64,000 nt of DNA from UMGS692 sp963653425 (GCA_963653425.1 CAVJWC010000003.1:71154-135153), one strand, 5' to 3'. Numbered from the stretch's first letter, positions 9,279-18,335 are shown. The notes: a model not told the origin generated them from the letters alone. Program-made: numbers and translations.

Positions 9279-10811
9279 TCACTCCTGAGACGATTCTTTA
9301 TTTTCGATGGCTTTTCTTTCGTCGTCCGTAATTTTACCCGCGTCTCTTCCGAAAAGCATGGTTATTTCTTTAAGATAATCCATATCAGCCTGTTTAAGTT
9401 CGTTTCTTCCGAGCATAAACTTCCAGCAACCCGTAGTTCCCGGGGTATTCATTCTTCTGTCGGAAGAAAGTCCCGCTATATCCTGAGCGCAGAAAATAAC
9501 CGTTTCCGCGCGACTTCTCGACAAAAGCTTCATAAGCTTTCTGTTGATTTCGTAATCGCTTTCAAAACCCGTATAATTATACACGTAACTTCTCTCGCCG
9601 TAGGAAAGAGAATTCCACCAGCCGATAGCCGTGTCGTTATCGTGAGTTCCTATATAAGCGACGCAGTTTTCTTCGTAATTATGAGGCAGGAAAAGATTGT
9701 CGCTTCCTCCCGTGAAAGCAAATTCGATAACGCGCATTCCGGGAATTCCGCAGTCGTTTCTGAGTTTGGTAACTCCCTTGTCGTTTTCGCCTCCGAGGTC
9801 TTCGGCGATAAGTTTCATTCCTCCAGCGGCTTCCTTTATAGCGTCAACGAAAGGTTTGCCTTCGCCCTTTACCCAAACGCCGTTTCTTGCCGTGGTAGCT
9901 CCCGCTTCGACTTCCCAATAAGAGTAAAACGCGCGGAAATGGTCTATTCTGAGTGCGTCGAAGAGCTTTGCGTTATGACGGATTCTGTTTTTCCACCACT
10001 TATATCCGTCTATTCTCATAAGCTCCCAGTTGTATATGGGGTTGCCCCAGAGCTGACCGTCTTCCGTGAAGCAATCGGGCGGAACTCCCGCGATTTTCTT
10101 GGGGATAAGCTCCTCGTCGAGAAGGAATTCCGAAGGATTCGACCATACGTCCGAGCTTTCGTAATTGACGTACATGGGAATGTCTCCGAGTATCTCCACT
10201 CCTTTGGAATTTGCGTAGGTTTTAAGCTCTTTCCACTGCTTATAAAAGAGGAACTGCAAAAACATACGGTACTCTATGTCGTTTGCGTTGTTCTGCGCAA
10301 AGCTTTCGAGAGCGTCTTTGTCTCTGAATTTAAGCCCTTTGCTCCACTCCGAAAGCGGTTTGCCTTCGGACGCGCGGATACTTGCGTAAAGGGCGTAATC
10401 GCGAAGCCAGTCTGCGTTTTCTTCGGAAAAAGCTTCGAATTCGCGGACGAGAGTCGGCACGGAATCCAGATTTGCGTAGGCTTTCGCAAACAGCGGATAT
10501 TTTATGCGTTCCGCACGCTCGAAGTCAACCGTGCATTCGTCCGTTTCAACGGGAAGATCGCTTCTTTCAAGCAAACCGTATTCGCACAGTTTTTCGCAGT
10601 CTATAAGAAGAATATTGCCGGAAAAAGAACATTCGCTCGCGTAGGGCGAACCGCAGTTATCCGGCTGACAAAGCGGAAGAACCTGCCAATACCTTTGCTT
10701 TGCGCCTGAAAGCTTATCTACGAATTTATAAGCCTCCCGTCCCATACAGCCTATTCCGTAAGAGGACGGCAGTGAAGTTACGCTCAGAAAAACACCCGAT
10801 GATCTTTTCAT
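9279..10811 (-). CDS. malQ: 4-alpha-glucanotransferase (amylomaltase)
   Basis: A 510-residue GH77 enzyme. It opens MKRSSGVFLSVTSLPSSYGI and has the family features QPDNCGSPYASECSFSGN (near residue 50), EILGDIPMYVNYESSDVW (near 215), DALRIDHFRAFYSYW with the nucleophile Asp (near 295), LIAEDLGG with the catalytic Glu (near 345) and GTHDNDTAIGWW with the third Asp (near 395). It disproportionates maltodextrins, recycling short chains from phosphorylase and debranching activity. Start ATG with GGAGG six bases upstream. The gene follows a 139-base gap that holds a perfect hairpin and precedes glgB by two bases. Confidence 0.96.
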   Translation of the reverse strand: MKRSSGVFLSVTSLPSSYGIGCMGREAYKFVDKLSGAKQRYWQVLPLCQPDNCGSPYASECSFSGNILLIDCEKLCEYGLLERSDLPVETDECTVDFERAERIKYPLFAKAYANLDSVPTLVREFEAFSEENADWLRDYALYASIRASEGKPLSEWSKGLKFRDKDALESFAQNNANDIEYRMFLQFLFYKQWKELKTYANSKGVEILGDIPMYVNYESSDVWSNPSEFLLDEELIPKKIAGVPPDCFTEDGQLWGNPIYNWELMRIDGYKWWKNRIRHNAKLFDALRIDHFRAFYSYWEVEAGATTARNGVWVKGEGKPFVDAIKEAAGGMKLIAEDLGGENDKGVTKLRNDCGIPGMRVIEFAFTGGSDNLFLPHNYEENCVAYIGTHDNDTAIGWWNSLSYGERSYVYNYTGFESDYEINRKLMKLLSRSRAETVIFCAQDIAGLSSDRRMNTPGTTGCWKFMLGRNELKQADMDYLKEITMLFGRDAGKITDDERKAIENKESSQE

Positions 10812-10847
10812 ATATGCCTCCGAAAAACATAGCCGCTTTCCCGTTTC

Positions 10848-10870
10848 CTGAAAGCGGAAGCCGCTTTCAG
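10848..10870. repeat. Perfect 10-bp hairpin between malQ and the upstream GH13-like gene
   Basis: Arms CTGAAAGCGG and CCGCTTTCAG pair perfectly around a three-base loop. No T-run follows on either strand, so it is not a standard terminator. It sits in the only sizeable gap of the glucan operon and may act as an mRNA processing or stability element. Similar tight hairpins occur at 43347-43369 and 45280-45298. Confidence 0.6.
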
Positions 10871-10950
10871 TTGCGTCGCCGTACGCCGATACTCAACCCA
10901 ACCTGCGTTCTCCCGACTATTCGGGAAATCCGAAAAGCGGCAAAAATCGG

Positions 10951-12492
10951 CTATTTGCCGATAATTTCATAAATATTGAAACTCCTTGGCGGAGTAAAGC
11001 ACCGTCCGTCTTCTATCTTGCCCCGTTCGCCCATACCGAAAACGAATTTGCCTTCGTAATCCACGGGCGCGGTTTCGGACGCGACGTAAGGATTTACCGC
11101 GATAAGAAATCTTCCTCTGCGGTAAATAAAGGGGAATTTATTCCTTTCCGCATATTCCACTTCGAAACAGCCTTGGGATAAATCCTTTTCCGAAGCTCTC
11201 ATACGGCAAAGCGTCCTGACGCAGGCGCCTATTCCGTCCTCGCCGAAAGAACTTTCCGTCGTGGGAGCGTTCGCCATGTGGTCGACGGGAAGAAACAGCC
11301 TGTTCGGCTCCACTTCGTCGGAAGAAAAACCTTTGTTCTTTCCGTAAGTCCACTGCATGGGCGTTCTCGCTCCGCTGTAATAATATCCGCCTTCCTTTGG
11401 AATAACGTCGAGATGGCGCATTCCTATTTCGTCGCCGTAATAAACGAGCGGAATACTCGGAAGGGTTAAAAGCGTTCCCATAATAAGTTTGATTTCCTGC
11501 GCGTCGTAAAACTTAGCCAGTCTGAAATCGAACGGACTGCCCGACACCAGAAGAATCTTTCCTTTCTTTCTCGTAGGGATAATCTGTCTCAGGTAGTCGC
11601 GAAGGAATACGGTAATATCGCCCCTTCCTTCACTGCCCAAAAAGCTGTTGTTTATTCCGCCCGAAAAACGTCTGAAAAGCCCGTTGCCTCTGTCCGCGCT
11701 GTATACGTCCGCGTCGAACCCTGCCATATTCACGGCTTTTTCGGCGTTGCCCCATTCGGAAATAAACGCCGCTTCGGGGAAGGCTTTTCTGACTTCGGTG
11801 AGGACGTATCTCCATACCTCTGCAGTAGCGTTGCCGTCGGTATCGCCGACCACGAGTTCTCCCGCCGAAAGCATAAAGAATCCGTCCACGCCCCGTTCTA
11901 TCCAGTATTTGATTACGTCGGTAAGCCAATCGCGCGTTCTGACGCATTCGGCGTCTTTATAGTGAAGTTGCCAGGACGAGTCGGTAACTTCGGCAAAACC
12001 GTAGTTAAGGCGAGGCTGACAGGCAAACTTATAGCACAGATAGGCTCCGTTTCTCTCGTAACCGCCGTAAACCGCGCGATATTCGGGATAGTCCTTTTCA
12101 ATGCCGTCCGTCCATATAAACCTTTGGGAAAACGCGTTACCGCGACTTTCTCCGCTTCTTCTGAACATCGCGTTTTCCACCGACGTGCATATGGGAAGAA
12201 GGTCGAGCGTAACTTTAATCCCGAGCGTTTTAGCCGCGAGAAGAAGTTCGTCGAAATCTTTGGAACTTCCGAATCTTGCCGACACGTCAAAGAAGTCCTT
12301 TACGTCGCAACCGCCGTTGGTGAAAGGACTTTCAAAACACGGGGCGATTCTTATCGCGTTGAACCCGAGATTTCTTATATACCCGAGTTTCTCTATTATT
12401 CCGCGAAAATCGCCCGTTCCGTCGCCGTTGGAATCTTTGAAAGACGACGGAAATATTTCATAAAAAACGGCGTCGTTAAGCCAACCCGCCAT
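10951..12492 (-). CDS. GH13-family protein with degenerate catalytic residues (probable pseudoenzyme)
   Basis: A 513-residue protein whose start (AGWLNDAVFYEIFPSSFKDS, then NGDGTGDFRGIIEKLGYI) is unmistakably oligo-1,6-glucosidase/trehalulose-type GH13. Key regions have decayed: region I reads TLDLLPICTS instead of an NH-containing motif; region II reads GVDGFFMLSAGE (residues 201-212), so the nucleophile position (about 208) is Leu, not Asp, and the preceding Arg is Phe. Region III keeps a Glu (SEWGN, residue 246). Region IV reads SPFDFR, with Phe321 where His is expected. The fold-end motif SIPLVYYGDEIGMRH is intact. The frame is open and the codon use ordinary, so this is a maintained protein. 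ATG at 12492 follows GAGGTG. A glucan-binding or regulatory role is inference. Confidence 0.8.
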   Translation of the reverse strand: MAGWLNDAVFYEIFPSSFKDSNGDGTGDFRGIIEKLGYIRNLGFNAIRIAPCFESPFTNGGCDVKDFFDVSARFGSSKDFDELLLAAKTLGIKVTLDLLPICTSVENAMFRRSGESRGNAFSQRFIWTDGIEKDYPEYRAVYGGYERNGAYLCYKFACQPRLNYGFAEVTDSSWQLHYKDAECVRTRDWLTDVIKYWIERGVDGFFMLSAGELVVGDTDGNATAEVWRYVLTEVRKAFPEAAFISEWGNAEKAVNMAGFDADVYSADRGNGLFRRFSGGINNSFLGSEGRGDITVFLRDYLRQIIPTRKKGKILLVSGSPFDFRLAKFYDAQEIKLIMGTLLTLPSIPLVYYGDEIGMRHLDVIPKEGGYYYSGARTPMQWTYGKNKGFSSDEVEPNRLFLPVDHMANAPTTESSFGEDGIGACVRTLCRMRASEKDLSQGCFEVEYAERNKFPFIYRRGRFLIAVNPYVASETAPVDYEGKFVFGMGERGKIEDGRCFTPPRSFNIYEIIGK

Positions 12493-12507
12493 AAAGCACC
12501 TCAATAA

Positions 12508-12888
12508 TTAGTCGATAACCGCTATAACGCTGATTTCTACAAGAGCGTCCTTGGGAAGACGAGCTACTTCAACGCAGGTTCTCGCAGGATATTCGCCCGT
12601 GAAGAATTCTGCGTAAACGCCGTTCATTGCGGCAAAATTGTTCATATCGCTAAGATATACGGTCGTGGAAATAACGTCGGAAAGCTTTGCTCCGGCAGCC
12701 ATAAGGACTGCTTCTACGTTCTTGATGCTCTGCGCGGTCTGTTCTTTTACTCCGCCTTCGGGAAATGCTCCGGTTGCGGGATCGATGGGAAGCTGTCCGC
12801 TCGTAAAGATCATGTTTCCTGCCGAAAATCCGTGAGAATACGGACCTACTGCTGCGGGTGCGTTCTTAGCGTTGATAGATTTTTTCAT
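12508..12888 (-). CDS. ridA: RidA/YjgF family reactive-intermediate deaminase
   Basis: A 126-residue protein matching the family length. Visible signatures: AVGPYSHGFSAGNMIFTSGQLPIDP at the N-terminus, SIKNVEAVLMAAGAKLSDVISTTVYLSDM in the middle, and the C-terminal PARTCVEVARLPKDALVEISVIAV with the conserved substrate-pocket Arg (near 105) and Glu. RidA trimers hydrolyse reactive enamine/imine intermediates made by pyridoxal-phosphate enzymes. It lies 15 bases upstream of the degenerate GH13 gene and downstream of cobO after a 129-base gap. ATG start with a close GGAGG. Family assignment is firm; the physiological substrate is unknown. Confidence 0.95.
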   Translation of the reverse strand: MKKSINAKNAPAAVGPYSHGFSAGNMIFTSGQLPIDPATGAFPEGGVKEQTAQSIKNVEAVLMAAGAKLSDVISTTVYLSDMNNFAAMNGVYAEFFTGEYPARTCVEVARLPKDALVEISVIAVID

Positions 12889-12973
12889 ATTTTTCCTCCG
12901 AAAAGAACGGTTTTTGCCGTTCTGTATAATGTTATTGTAATCGTTTATCGTTAAAAGAGTTTTAAGCCCGTGA

Positions 12974-13005
12974 GTTTCCGTCCGACTTTCGTAAACGGAC
13001 GGAAA
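12974..13005. repeat. Perfect 11-bp inverted repeat downstream of the corrinoid adenosyltransferase gene
   Basis: Arms GTTTCCGTCCG and CGGACGGAAAC flank a 10-base loop, 12 bases past the adenosyltransferase stop. No T-run follows on the minus strand. A second hairpin, arms AGAACGG/CCGTTCT at 12904-12923, ends in four T just before the ridA ribosome binding site. Together they may end or attenuate transcription between the two genes. Confidence 0.55.
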
Positions 13006-13017
13006 CGAAGCCTTCCG

Positions 13018-13548
13018 TTAAAACTCGATACCCTTTCTTGCGGGCATACCCTTATCGAAGGGGTGTTTTATCTTTCTTATCTCGGAAACGTAGTCGGCAA
13101 GGTCGACAAGCTCTTTGGGAGCGTCTCTTCCCGTCATAACGACTTCGAGGTTTTCGGGTTTGTTTTTAAGGAAGTCAACGACCGTATCGAGACTTATCTG
13201 TTCCATCATTATAGTACCGATGATTTCGTCGAGAACGAGCATATCGTAGCCTTCTCTTACTACCATTTCGGTAACTTCGCGGAACTTCTGTTCGTTGAGC
13301 TTTCTGTTTTCTTCCTTTTCTTCGTCGTCCATATTGAAGACGAATTTTACCTTTTCTTCTACCGTCTTCATGGTAAGTCCGTCCACGTGAACTTTATGTT
13401 CGGAACAGCCCCAGCTTTTCAGAAACTGTAAAAAATACACCTTTCTTCCGCTTCCGGTAGCTCTTACCGCAAGTCCCAGAGCGCAGGTGGTTTTACCCTT
13501 TCCGTCGCCCGTGTAGATATGAATAAGTCCTTTTACCTTTTCCTGCAT
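13018..13548 (-). CDS. cobO: Corrinoid adenosyltransferase, CobO/BtuR type
   Basis: A 176-residue protein. The N-terminus GLIHIYTGDGKGKTTCALGLA carries the P-loop (GDGKGKTT, residues 14-21) typical of CobA/CobO/BtuR. Later come VYFLQFLKS, DMLVLDEI (Walker B-like, near 110), LEVVMTGRDAPKELVDLADYVSEI and the C-terminal KIKHPFDKGMPARKGIEF. It transfers the adenosyl group of ATP to cob(I)alamin. No other cobalamin-synthesis gene lies here, so salvage of imported corrinoids is plausible; the B12-binding radical SAM protein at 45398 is a possible user. Lies 47 bases after asnS with AGGAG before the ATG. Confidence 0.95.
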   Translation of the reverse strand: MQEKVKGLIHIYTGDGKGKTTCALGLAVRATGSGRKVYFLQFLKSWGCSEHKVHVDGLTMKTVEEKVKFVFNMDDEEKEENRKLNEQKFREVTEMVVREGYDMLVLDEIIGTIMMEQISLDTVVDFLKNKPENLEVVMTGRDAPKELVDLADYVSEIRKIKHPFDKGMPARKGIEF

Positions 13549-13595
13549 ATATATTCTCCTTTCAGGCGCAAAGCCTTAATTTGCGTTAAAATTTA

Positions 13596-14990
13596 TTAAA
13601 ACTCGGCTGTGCCTACCGTTCTCGGGAAGGGCAGTACGTCTCTGATGTTCTGAACGCCCGTAAGATACATAACCAGTCTTTCGAAACCGATACCGAAACC
13701 TGCGTGTTTTGTTCCGCCGTATCTTCTGAGGTCGAGATACCACCAGTAATCTTCCTCGTTAAGGTGAAGTTCTTTCATTCTCTTTTCGAGAACGTCGAGT
13801 CTTTCTTCTCTCTGACTTCCGCCGATAAGTTCGCCTACTGCGGGAACGAGCATATCCATAGCCGCAACGGTCTTGTCGTCGTCGTTCATTCTCATATAGA
13901 AAGCTTTGATTTCCTTGGGCCAATCGGTTACGAATACGGGTCCGTTGAATACCTTTTCGGTAAGATAACGTTCGTGTTCGGTGGCAAGGTCCGCTCCCCA
14001 GAAAATCTTGAATTCGAATTCGTCGTTGTGTTTACGCAAAAGTTCTACCGCGTCGGTATAGGTTATATGACCGAATTCGCTGTTAACGAGCGCGGTAAGT
14101 CTATCTTTAAGGGTGTTATCCACGAAACCGTTGAAGAATTCTATCTCCTGCGGACAGGTGTCGAGAATGTACTTAACTACGTATTTCGTCATATCCTGAG
14201 CAAGTTGCATATCGTCGTTAAGATCGGCAAAAGCGATTTCGGGTTCGACCATCCAGAATTCAGCCGCGTGACGCTGAGTGTTGGATTTTTCCGCTCTGAA
14301 CGTCGGGCCGAAGGTATAAACGTTACCGAAAGCCATAGCGTAGGTTTCCACGTTGAGCTGACCCGAAACGGTAAGGCTGGTGGGCTTTCCGAAAAAGTCC
14401 TGCGTATAATCCACCTTTCCGTCGGGAGTCTTGGGAAGATCGTCGAGATCGAGAGTGGTTATCTTGAACATTTCGCCCGCGCCTTCGCAGTCGCTTCCCG
14501 TGATAATGGGAGTATGCACGTAGACGAAGTTTCTTTCGTTAAAGAATTTATGAAGAGCGAAAGCCGCCTGACTTCTTACTCTCATCGTAGCGTTGAAGAG
14601 ATTGGTTCTCGGTCTCAGATGAGCGATTTCGCGAAGGAATTCTACGCCGTGACGTTTTTTCTGCAAAGGATAGTCGGGCGTGGATTTTCCTTCCACCCGA
14701 ATGCTCTGAGCTTTTATTTCAAAAGGCTGTTTTGCGCCGGGAGTCAAAACGAGTTCGCCCGTAACAACAAGCGCGCTGCCTACGTTGAGTTTGGCTATCT
14801 CTTCGTAATTATCGATTTTAGCCGCTTCGAAAACCACCTGAATGGATTTGAAACAGCTGCCGTCGTTAAGCTCTATAAAGCCGAAAGCTTTGCTGTCGCG
14901 AATGGTTCTCGCCCATCCGGCTACGGTTACGACCTTACCGGAAAAGGACTCGCTGTCTGCAAAAATGCCGCTTATAAGTTGTCTTTTCAA
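13596..14990 (-). CDS. asnS: Asparaginyl-tRNA synthetase
   Basis: About 464 residues. It has the OB-fold anticodon domain (VTVAGWARTIRDSKAFGFIELNDGSCFKS), class II motif 2 (FRAEKSNTQRHAAEFWMVEPE near residue 220) and motif 3 (GFGIGFERLVMYLTGVQNIRDVLPFPR near the end). The ending FPRTVGTAEF and the absence of an aspartate-type insertion indicate AsnRS. It charges tRNA-Asn. I chose TTG at 14990 because GAGGTG lies six bases before it; a GTG at 14999 would overlap the ftsZ stop by four bases. No T-box leader is present because the gene follows ftsZ directly. Placement after ftsZ is unusual for the gene. Confidence 0.95.
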   Translation of the reverse strand: MKRQLISGIFADSESFSGKVVTVAGWARTIRDSKAFGFIELNDGSCFKSIQVVFEAAKIDNYEEIAKLNVGSALVVTGELVLTPGAKQPFEIKAQSIRVEGKSTPDYPLQKKRHGVEFLREIAHLRPRTNLFNATMRVRSQAAFALHKFFNERNFVYVHTPIITGSDCEGAGEMFKITTLDLDDLPKTPDGKVDYTQDFFGKPTSLTVSGQLNVETYAMAFGNVYTFGPTFRAEKSNTQRHAAEFWMVEPEIAFADLNDDMQLAQDMTKYVVKYILDTCPQEIEFFNGFVDNTLKDRLTALVNSEFGHITYTDAVELLRKHNDEFEFKIFWGADLATEHERYLTEKVFNGPVFVTDWPKEIKAFYMRMNDDDKTVAAMDMLVPAVGELIGGSQREERLDVLEKRMKELHLNEEDYWWYLDLRRYGGTKHAGFGIGFERLVMYLTGVQNIRDVLPFPRTVGTAEF

Positions 14991-14995
14991 TTTGT

Positions 14996-16201
14996 TCACC
15001 TCTTTTTGTTTTTGATTCTGTCAAAGAAGGAAGGCTCTGCGGGTTTTTTCTGAGTTTCCGCTTCTTCCATGGGTTGTCTGTCGGTAAATTCGGGCTGAAC
15101 GCGTCTCGTTTCCGTAGTCTGCTGAGAATAGGGCTGAGTGTGACTCATCGCCGTGCGTCCGAAAAGCTTTTCGGTAGGAGTCTGTTCCTTGTTGACGGCA
15201 AAACGTTCGATCTGCTGATCGGGTTCGGTCTGAACGGGAGATTCGGGCGCTTCGAAGCCCGTCGCTATGATGGTAACCTGAACTTCGTCGTCGATGCTTT
15301 CTCTGATGTCCGCGCCGAAAATGATGCCTGCCTGAGGATCCACGACGCTACGGATAAGATTTGCCGCGTCGTTGACTTCGCCCATGGTAAGATCGAGACC
15401 GCCCGTTATATTGAGAATAACGCCCGTCGCGCCTTCTATCGTGGTTTCGAGAAGAGGACTGTATACAGCCTGACGGATAGCGTCTATCGTTCTGTTTTCG
15501 CCTCTGCCTACGCCCAGTCCCATATGAGCCATGCCTCTGTCCTTCATAATGGACCTTACGTCCGCGAAGTCGAGGTTAATAAGAGCGGGGAATACGATAA
15601 TATCGGAGATACCCTGAATACCCTGACGAAGAACTTCGTCGGCGGCTCTGAAAGCTTCTACCATCGTAATGTCCTGCGCGTAATTCTCGGTAAGTTTATC
15701 GTTGGGAATAACGACGAGAGTGTCTACGTTTTTACGAAGATTGGAGATACCCACTTCGGCGTTGACCATTCTCTTTCTGCCTTCGAAGGAGAAAGGCTTG
15801 GTTACTACGGCGACGGTAAGTATTCCCATTTCCTTTGCGATGGACGCGATGACGGGTGCGGCTCCCGTTCCCGTACCGCCTCCCATACCTGCGGTTATGA
15901 ACAAAAGGTCGGTATCTTTAAGAGCTTCGGCTATAACCTGTTTGCTCTCTTCGGCAGCCTGTCTTCCTATTTCGGGATCGGCTCCCGCTCCGAGACCTTT
16001 GGTAAGTTTTTCTCCTATCTGGATTCTCTGCGACGCCTTGGAAAGGAACAGCGCCTGCTTGTCGGTGTTGACCGCAACGAAGCTCGCGCTTCTGATGTCG
16101 GACAAAATCATTCTGTTAACGGCGTTGTTTCCTCCGCCGCCCACGCCTATAACTTTAATTTGTGCAACTCTTGTAGCCGGGGTGAAATCCTCGTTTGTCA
16201 T
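14996..16201 (-). CDS. ftsZ: Cell division GTPase FtsZ
   Basis: A 401-residue tubulin homologue. It carries GVGGGGNNAVNRMI (residues 18-31), the GTP signature GGGTGTGAAPVIAS near 107-120, and the T7 loop around NLDFADVRSIM near 205. The C-terminal linker is short, and the final peptide reads PSFFDRIKNKKR, a variant of the usual FtsA/SepF-binding tail. FtsZ polymerises into the Z-ring. ATG start follows GGAGAGAG. It is the last division gene of the cluster and leads into asnS, with ftsA 48 bases upstream. Confidence 0.98.
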   Translation of the reverse strand: MTNEDFTPATRVAQIKVIGVGGGGNNAVNRMILSDIRSASFVAVNTDKQALFLSKASQRIQIGEKLTKGLGAGADPEIGRQAAEESKQVIAEALKDTDLLFITAGMGGGTGTGAAPVIASIAKEMGILTVAVVTKPFSFEGRKRMVNAEVGISNLRKNVDTLVVIPNDKLTENYAQDITMVEAFRAADEVLRQGIQGISDIIVFPALINLDFADVRSIMKDRGMAHMGLGVGRGENRTIDAIRQAVYSPLLETTIEGATGVILNITGGLDLTMGEVNDAANLIRSVVDPQAGIIFGADIRESIDDEVQVTIIATGFEAPESPVQTEPDQQIERFAVNKEQTPTEKLFGRTAMSHTQPYSQQTTETRRVQPEFTDRQPMEEAETQKKPAEPSFFDRIKNKKR

Positions 16202-16249
16202 AATTCTCTCTCCTATATTCAGCGGGAATTCCGCTTTCAGTTTTCGATT

Positions 16250-17395
16250 TTATTTAATGTCGTTTGAGACCTCTGCGATAAGCGCGTTGCCTGCGGCGTC
16301 GTCGCCCGGGAGGAACTGAACCGAGCCTTTGGAAGACCCGAAAATCTGTACTCCGTCGAAATATTCTCCGAATACCTCAACCGCGCCTATAATGCGGGTA
16401 AGACCGCCTCCCGTGAGACAGAAAGTCATATCGGGACTGAGCTTGTCCTGAGCCGTGGCAAGAACATCGCATATCTTCTCGCAAAGTCCGCTTATCCATT
16501 CCAGCGTAACGTCGTTGGCGTCGTTGCAGGTAACGGTAGTTTCGCCTATCTTGTAAACGTCCTCGGGCTTGCATTTAAGGTTAAGATTTATCTTCTCTTT
16601 AAGTAAATCCGCCGTTTCGTAAGGCAGTCCGAGTCCTTTCGAAAGAGCCTCGGAAAGGTATCCTCCGCCGTCGCTTATGGATTCCATAGCCGCAAAACCC
16701 GCTCCGTCGCATACGGCAACGTCGGTCGTAAGATCTCCGCAATCCACGAGAACGGACGCGTTCTTACGCTGTTGCTGAGTCATAAAGCCTACCACTTCGG
16801 CTTTGTCCGTGGATATAAACTTTCTTACGGTCAAACCCTTCATGGCGCAGGCTTCGGTAATTACGTCGGCAAACACGTCGCTTACGAATATGAAAGTATA
16901 TTCCGCTCCGAGATCTTTGCCCGTAACGTCGTCCACGCTCATAAGTCTTCTTCCTTCGGAATAAACGCCTCTGCACATAGAGTCTATCTGCCTGTATCCC
17001 GAAACTTCGTCGCCGAAATTATTTGCCATTTCGCGAAGAAGCGAAACGTCTTTGCCCGAAATCTTTTTCGGTCCGCCGAAGGTCATGGACGAGCTGTTGT
17101 TTACTATTTTGACGAACGCAGCCGGGACGCCTACGTATAATTCCTTTATACGGAAACCCGCCGCTTTCTGTACGCTCTCGACGGCTTTTCCGAGAGCTTC
17201 GGCTATATCTTTGGCTCCGCACTTAAATTCGCCGTTAACGTATCCGTCGTATTTCTCCGTAGCTCTTGCCGTAGCCGCTTTTTCTCCGCTACGGGCGGAT
17301 TTTGCCGTAGTTACGGTCAGCCTGCGCGACGCAAATTCCGCGACGGCAGCGTGTTTTCCAGAAAATATCATAAGCCTTTTCCCCTTTGCGCACAT
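16250..17395 (-). CDS. ftsA: FtsA-like cell division ATPase (divergent, short)
   Basis: A 381-residue actin-fold protein next to ftsZ. Recognisable parts are the 1C-like segment KELYVGVPAAFVKI (near 90-110), phosphate-2 motif VDCGDLTTDVAVCDG (near 215), SISDGGGYLSEALSKGLGLPYETADLLK (near 240) and adenosine motif CLTGGGLTRIIGAVE (near 325). Phosphate-1 lacks the expected Asp-x-Gly pattern. The protein stops right after the core, at VSNDIK, with no C-terminal linker and amphipathic membrane helix. FtsA normally tethers FtsZ to the membrane. Start is uncertain: an ATG at 17371 gives a protein eight residues shorter. Position between ftsQ and ftsZ supports the call. Confidence 0.78.
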   Translation of the reverse strand: MCAKGKRLMIFSGKHAAVAEFASRRLTVTTAKSARSGEKAATARATEKYDGYVNGEFKCGAKDIAEALGKAVESVQKAAGFRIKELYVGVPAAFVKIVNNSSSMTFGGPKKISGKDVSLLREMANNFGDEVSGYRQIDSMCRGVYSEGRRLMSVDDVTGKDLGAEYTFIFVSDVFADVITEACAMKGLTVRKFISTDKAEVVGFMTQQQRKNASVLVDCGDLTTDVAVCDGAGFAAMESISDGGGYLSEALSKGLGLPYETADLLKEKINLNLKCKPEDVYKIGETTVTCNDANDVTLEWISGLCEKICDVLATAQDKLSPDMTFCLTGGGLTRIIGAVEVFGEYFDGVQIFGSSKGSVQFLPGDDAAGNALIAEVSNDIK

Positions 17396-17518
17396 TGCGC
17401 CTCGGCGTTGCGTCCGCTACGGAAAAAGCTTCCGTAACGCACGGAACGCCACGTTGTTACTGCGTTCTTTCGTGTTGTCTTTTCTTTCGTTCGGAGTAAA
17501 GCCCCGACCGATTGCCTT

Positions 17519-18328
17519 TCAGTTACCTTTAAGATAAACCGTTCCTTCCGTGTTGACGTAAAATTCGCCGTCCTTGGGAGCCGTTCCCGCAAGAAAAACT
17601 CCGTAGAGGTTGACTATACGCTGACTCAGATTCACTTCGGGATCGGGTACTATGAACTTACCGCCCGTCTGAAGTTCCAGCGTGAGCGTGTACGAACCCG
17701 TTTTATCCGCGGACAGGTCGAAAAGCGAAATAAGGTCGCCCGCACTGCCGTAATCTATTCCGAGCGTCCAGAAAGTATCGGCTACCGTTTTAAGCACGTC
17801 GGCTTTCCATTCGCTACCGCTTATAAAGGCAAGCGTTTCGTCCTGTTCGAGACAGGAAAAGTCGGAAAGCCCGAAGCCCGTGACTCTTACCACGGAATCG
17901 CCCGGATTAAGCGTTCTTATAGCGAAAACTCTGAGCGTTTCGTCAAAAACGTAATATAATCCGTTCGACGCGTCTTTATAGTAATAAACCGCGTTTCTCT
18001 GCGCGAGATAAATCCTGACCGTATCGGGAAAAACCTTCACGACGCTTATTACTTTCACGTCGGAAACGGTTTCCACACGGCTTTTAATTTCGGAATCGCC
18101 GAGAAACATAAGGTTTTTGCCTTTAAGCGCAGAAAGACTCTCCGTCGCTCTTTCACGGTCGAAAGAAGTCGGAGTGTCTATAAGTTCGTCCTTTTGATTT
18201 TTGAAAACAAACTCGGTTTTTCGGTAGGAAACCAGCGAACCCATAAGCGTTAAAAGGATTACGCAGGCGATAAGGACCGCGCCCGCTATTATCCACGCTT
18301 TTTTGTTGATGCGTTTATTCTCTTCCAT
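17519..18328 (-). CDS. ftsQ: Cell division protein FtsQ/DivIB
   Basis: A 269-residue bitopic membrane protein. After a charged tail (MEENKRINKKAW) there is one transmembrane segment (about residues 12-32, IIAGAVLIACVILLTLMG), then a POTRA-like region (LKGKNLMFLGDSEIKSRVETVSDVKVISVVKVFPDTVRIYLAQR) and a beta domain. FtsQ/DivIB links early and late divisome proteins outside the cell. I chose ATG at 18328, which follows GGAG. The order murA-ftsQ-ftsA-ftsZ supports the call. A consensus promoter lies directly against this start codon, so the transcript could have almost no leader. Confidence 0.85.
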   Translation of the reverse strand: MEENKRINKKAWIIAGAVLIACVILLTLMGSLVSYRKTEFVFKNQKDELIDTPTSFDRERATESLSALKGKNLMFLGDSEIKSRVETVSDVKVISVVKVFPDTVRIYLAQRNAVYYYKDASNGLYYVFDETLRVFAIRTLNPGDSVVRVTGFGLSDFSCLEQDETLAFISGSEWKADVLKTVADTFWTLGIDYGSAGDLISLFDLSADKTGSYTLTLELQTGGKFIVPDPEVNLSQRIVNLYGVFLAGTAPKDGEFYVNTEGTVYLKGN

Positions 18329-18335
18329 AGCTCCA

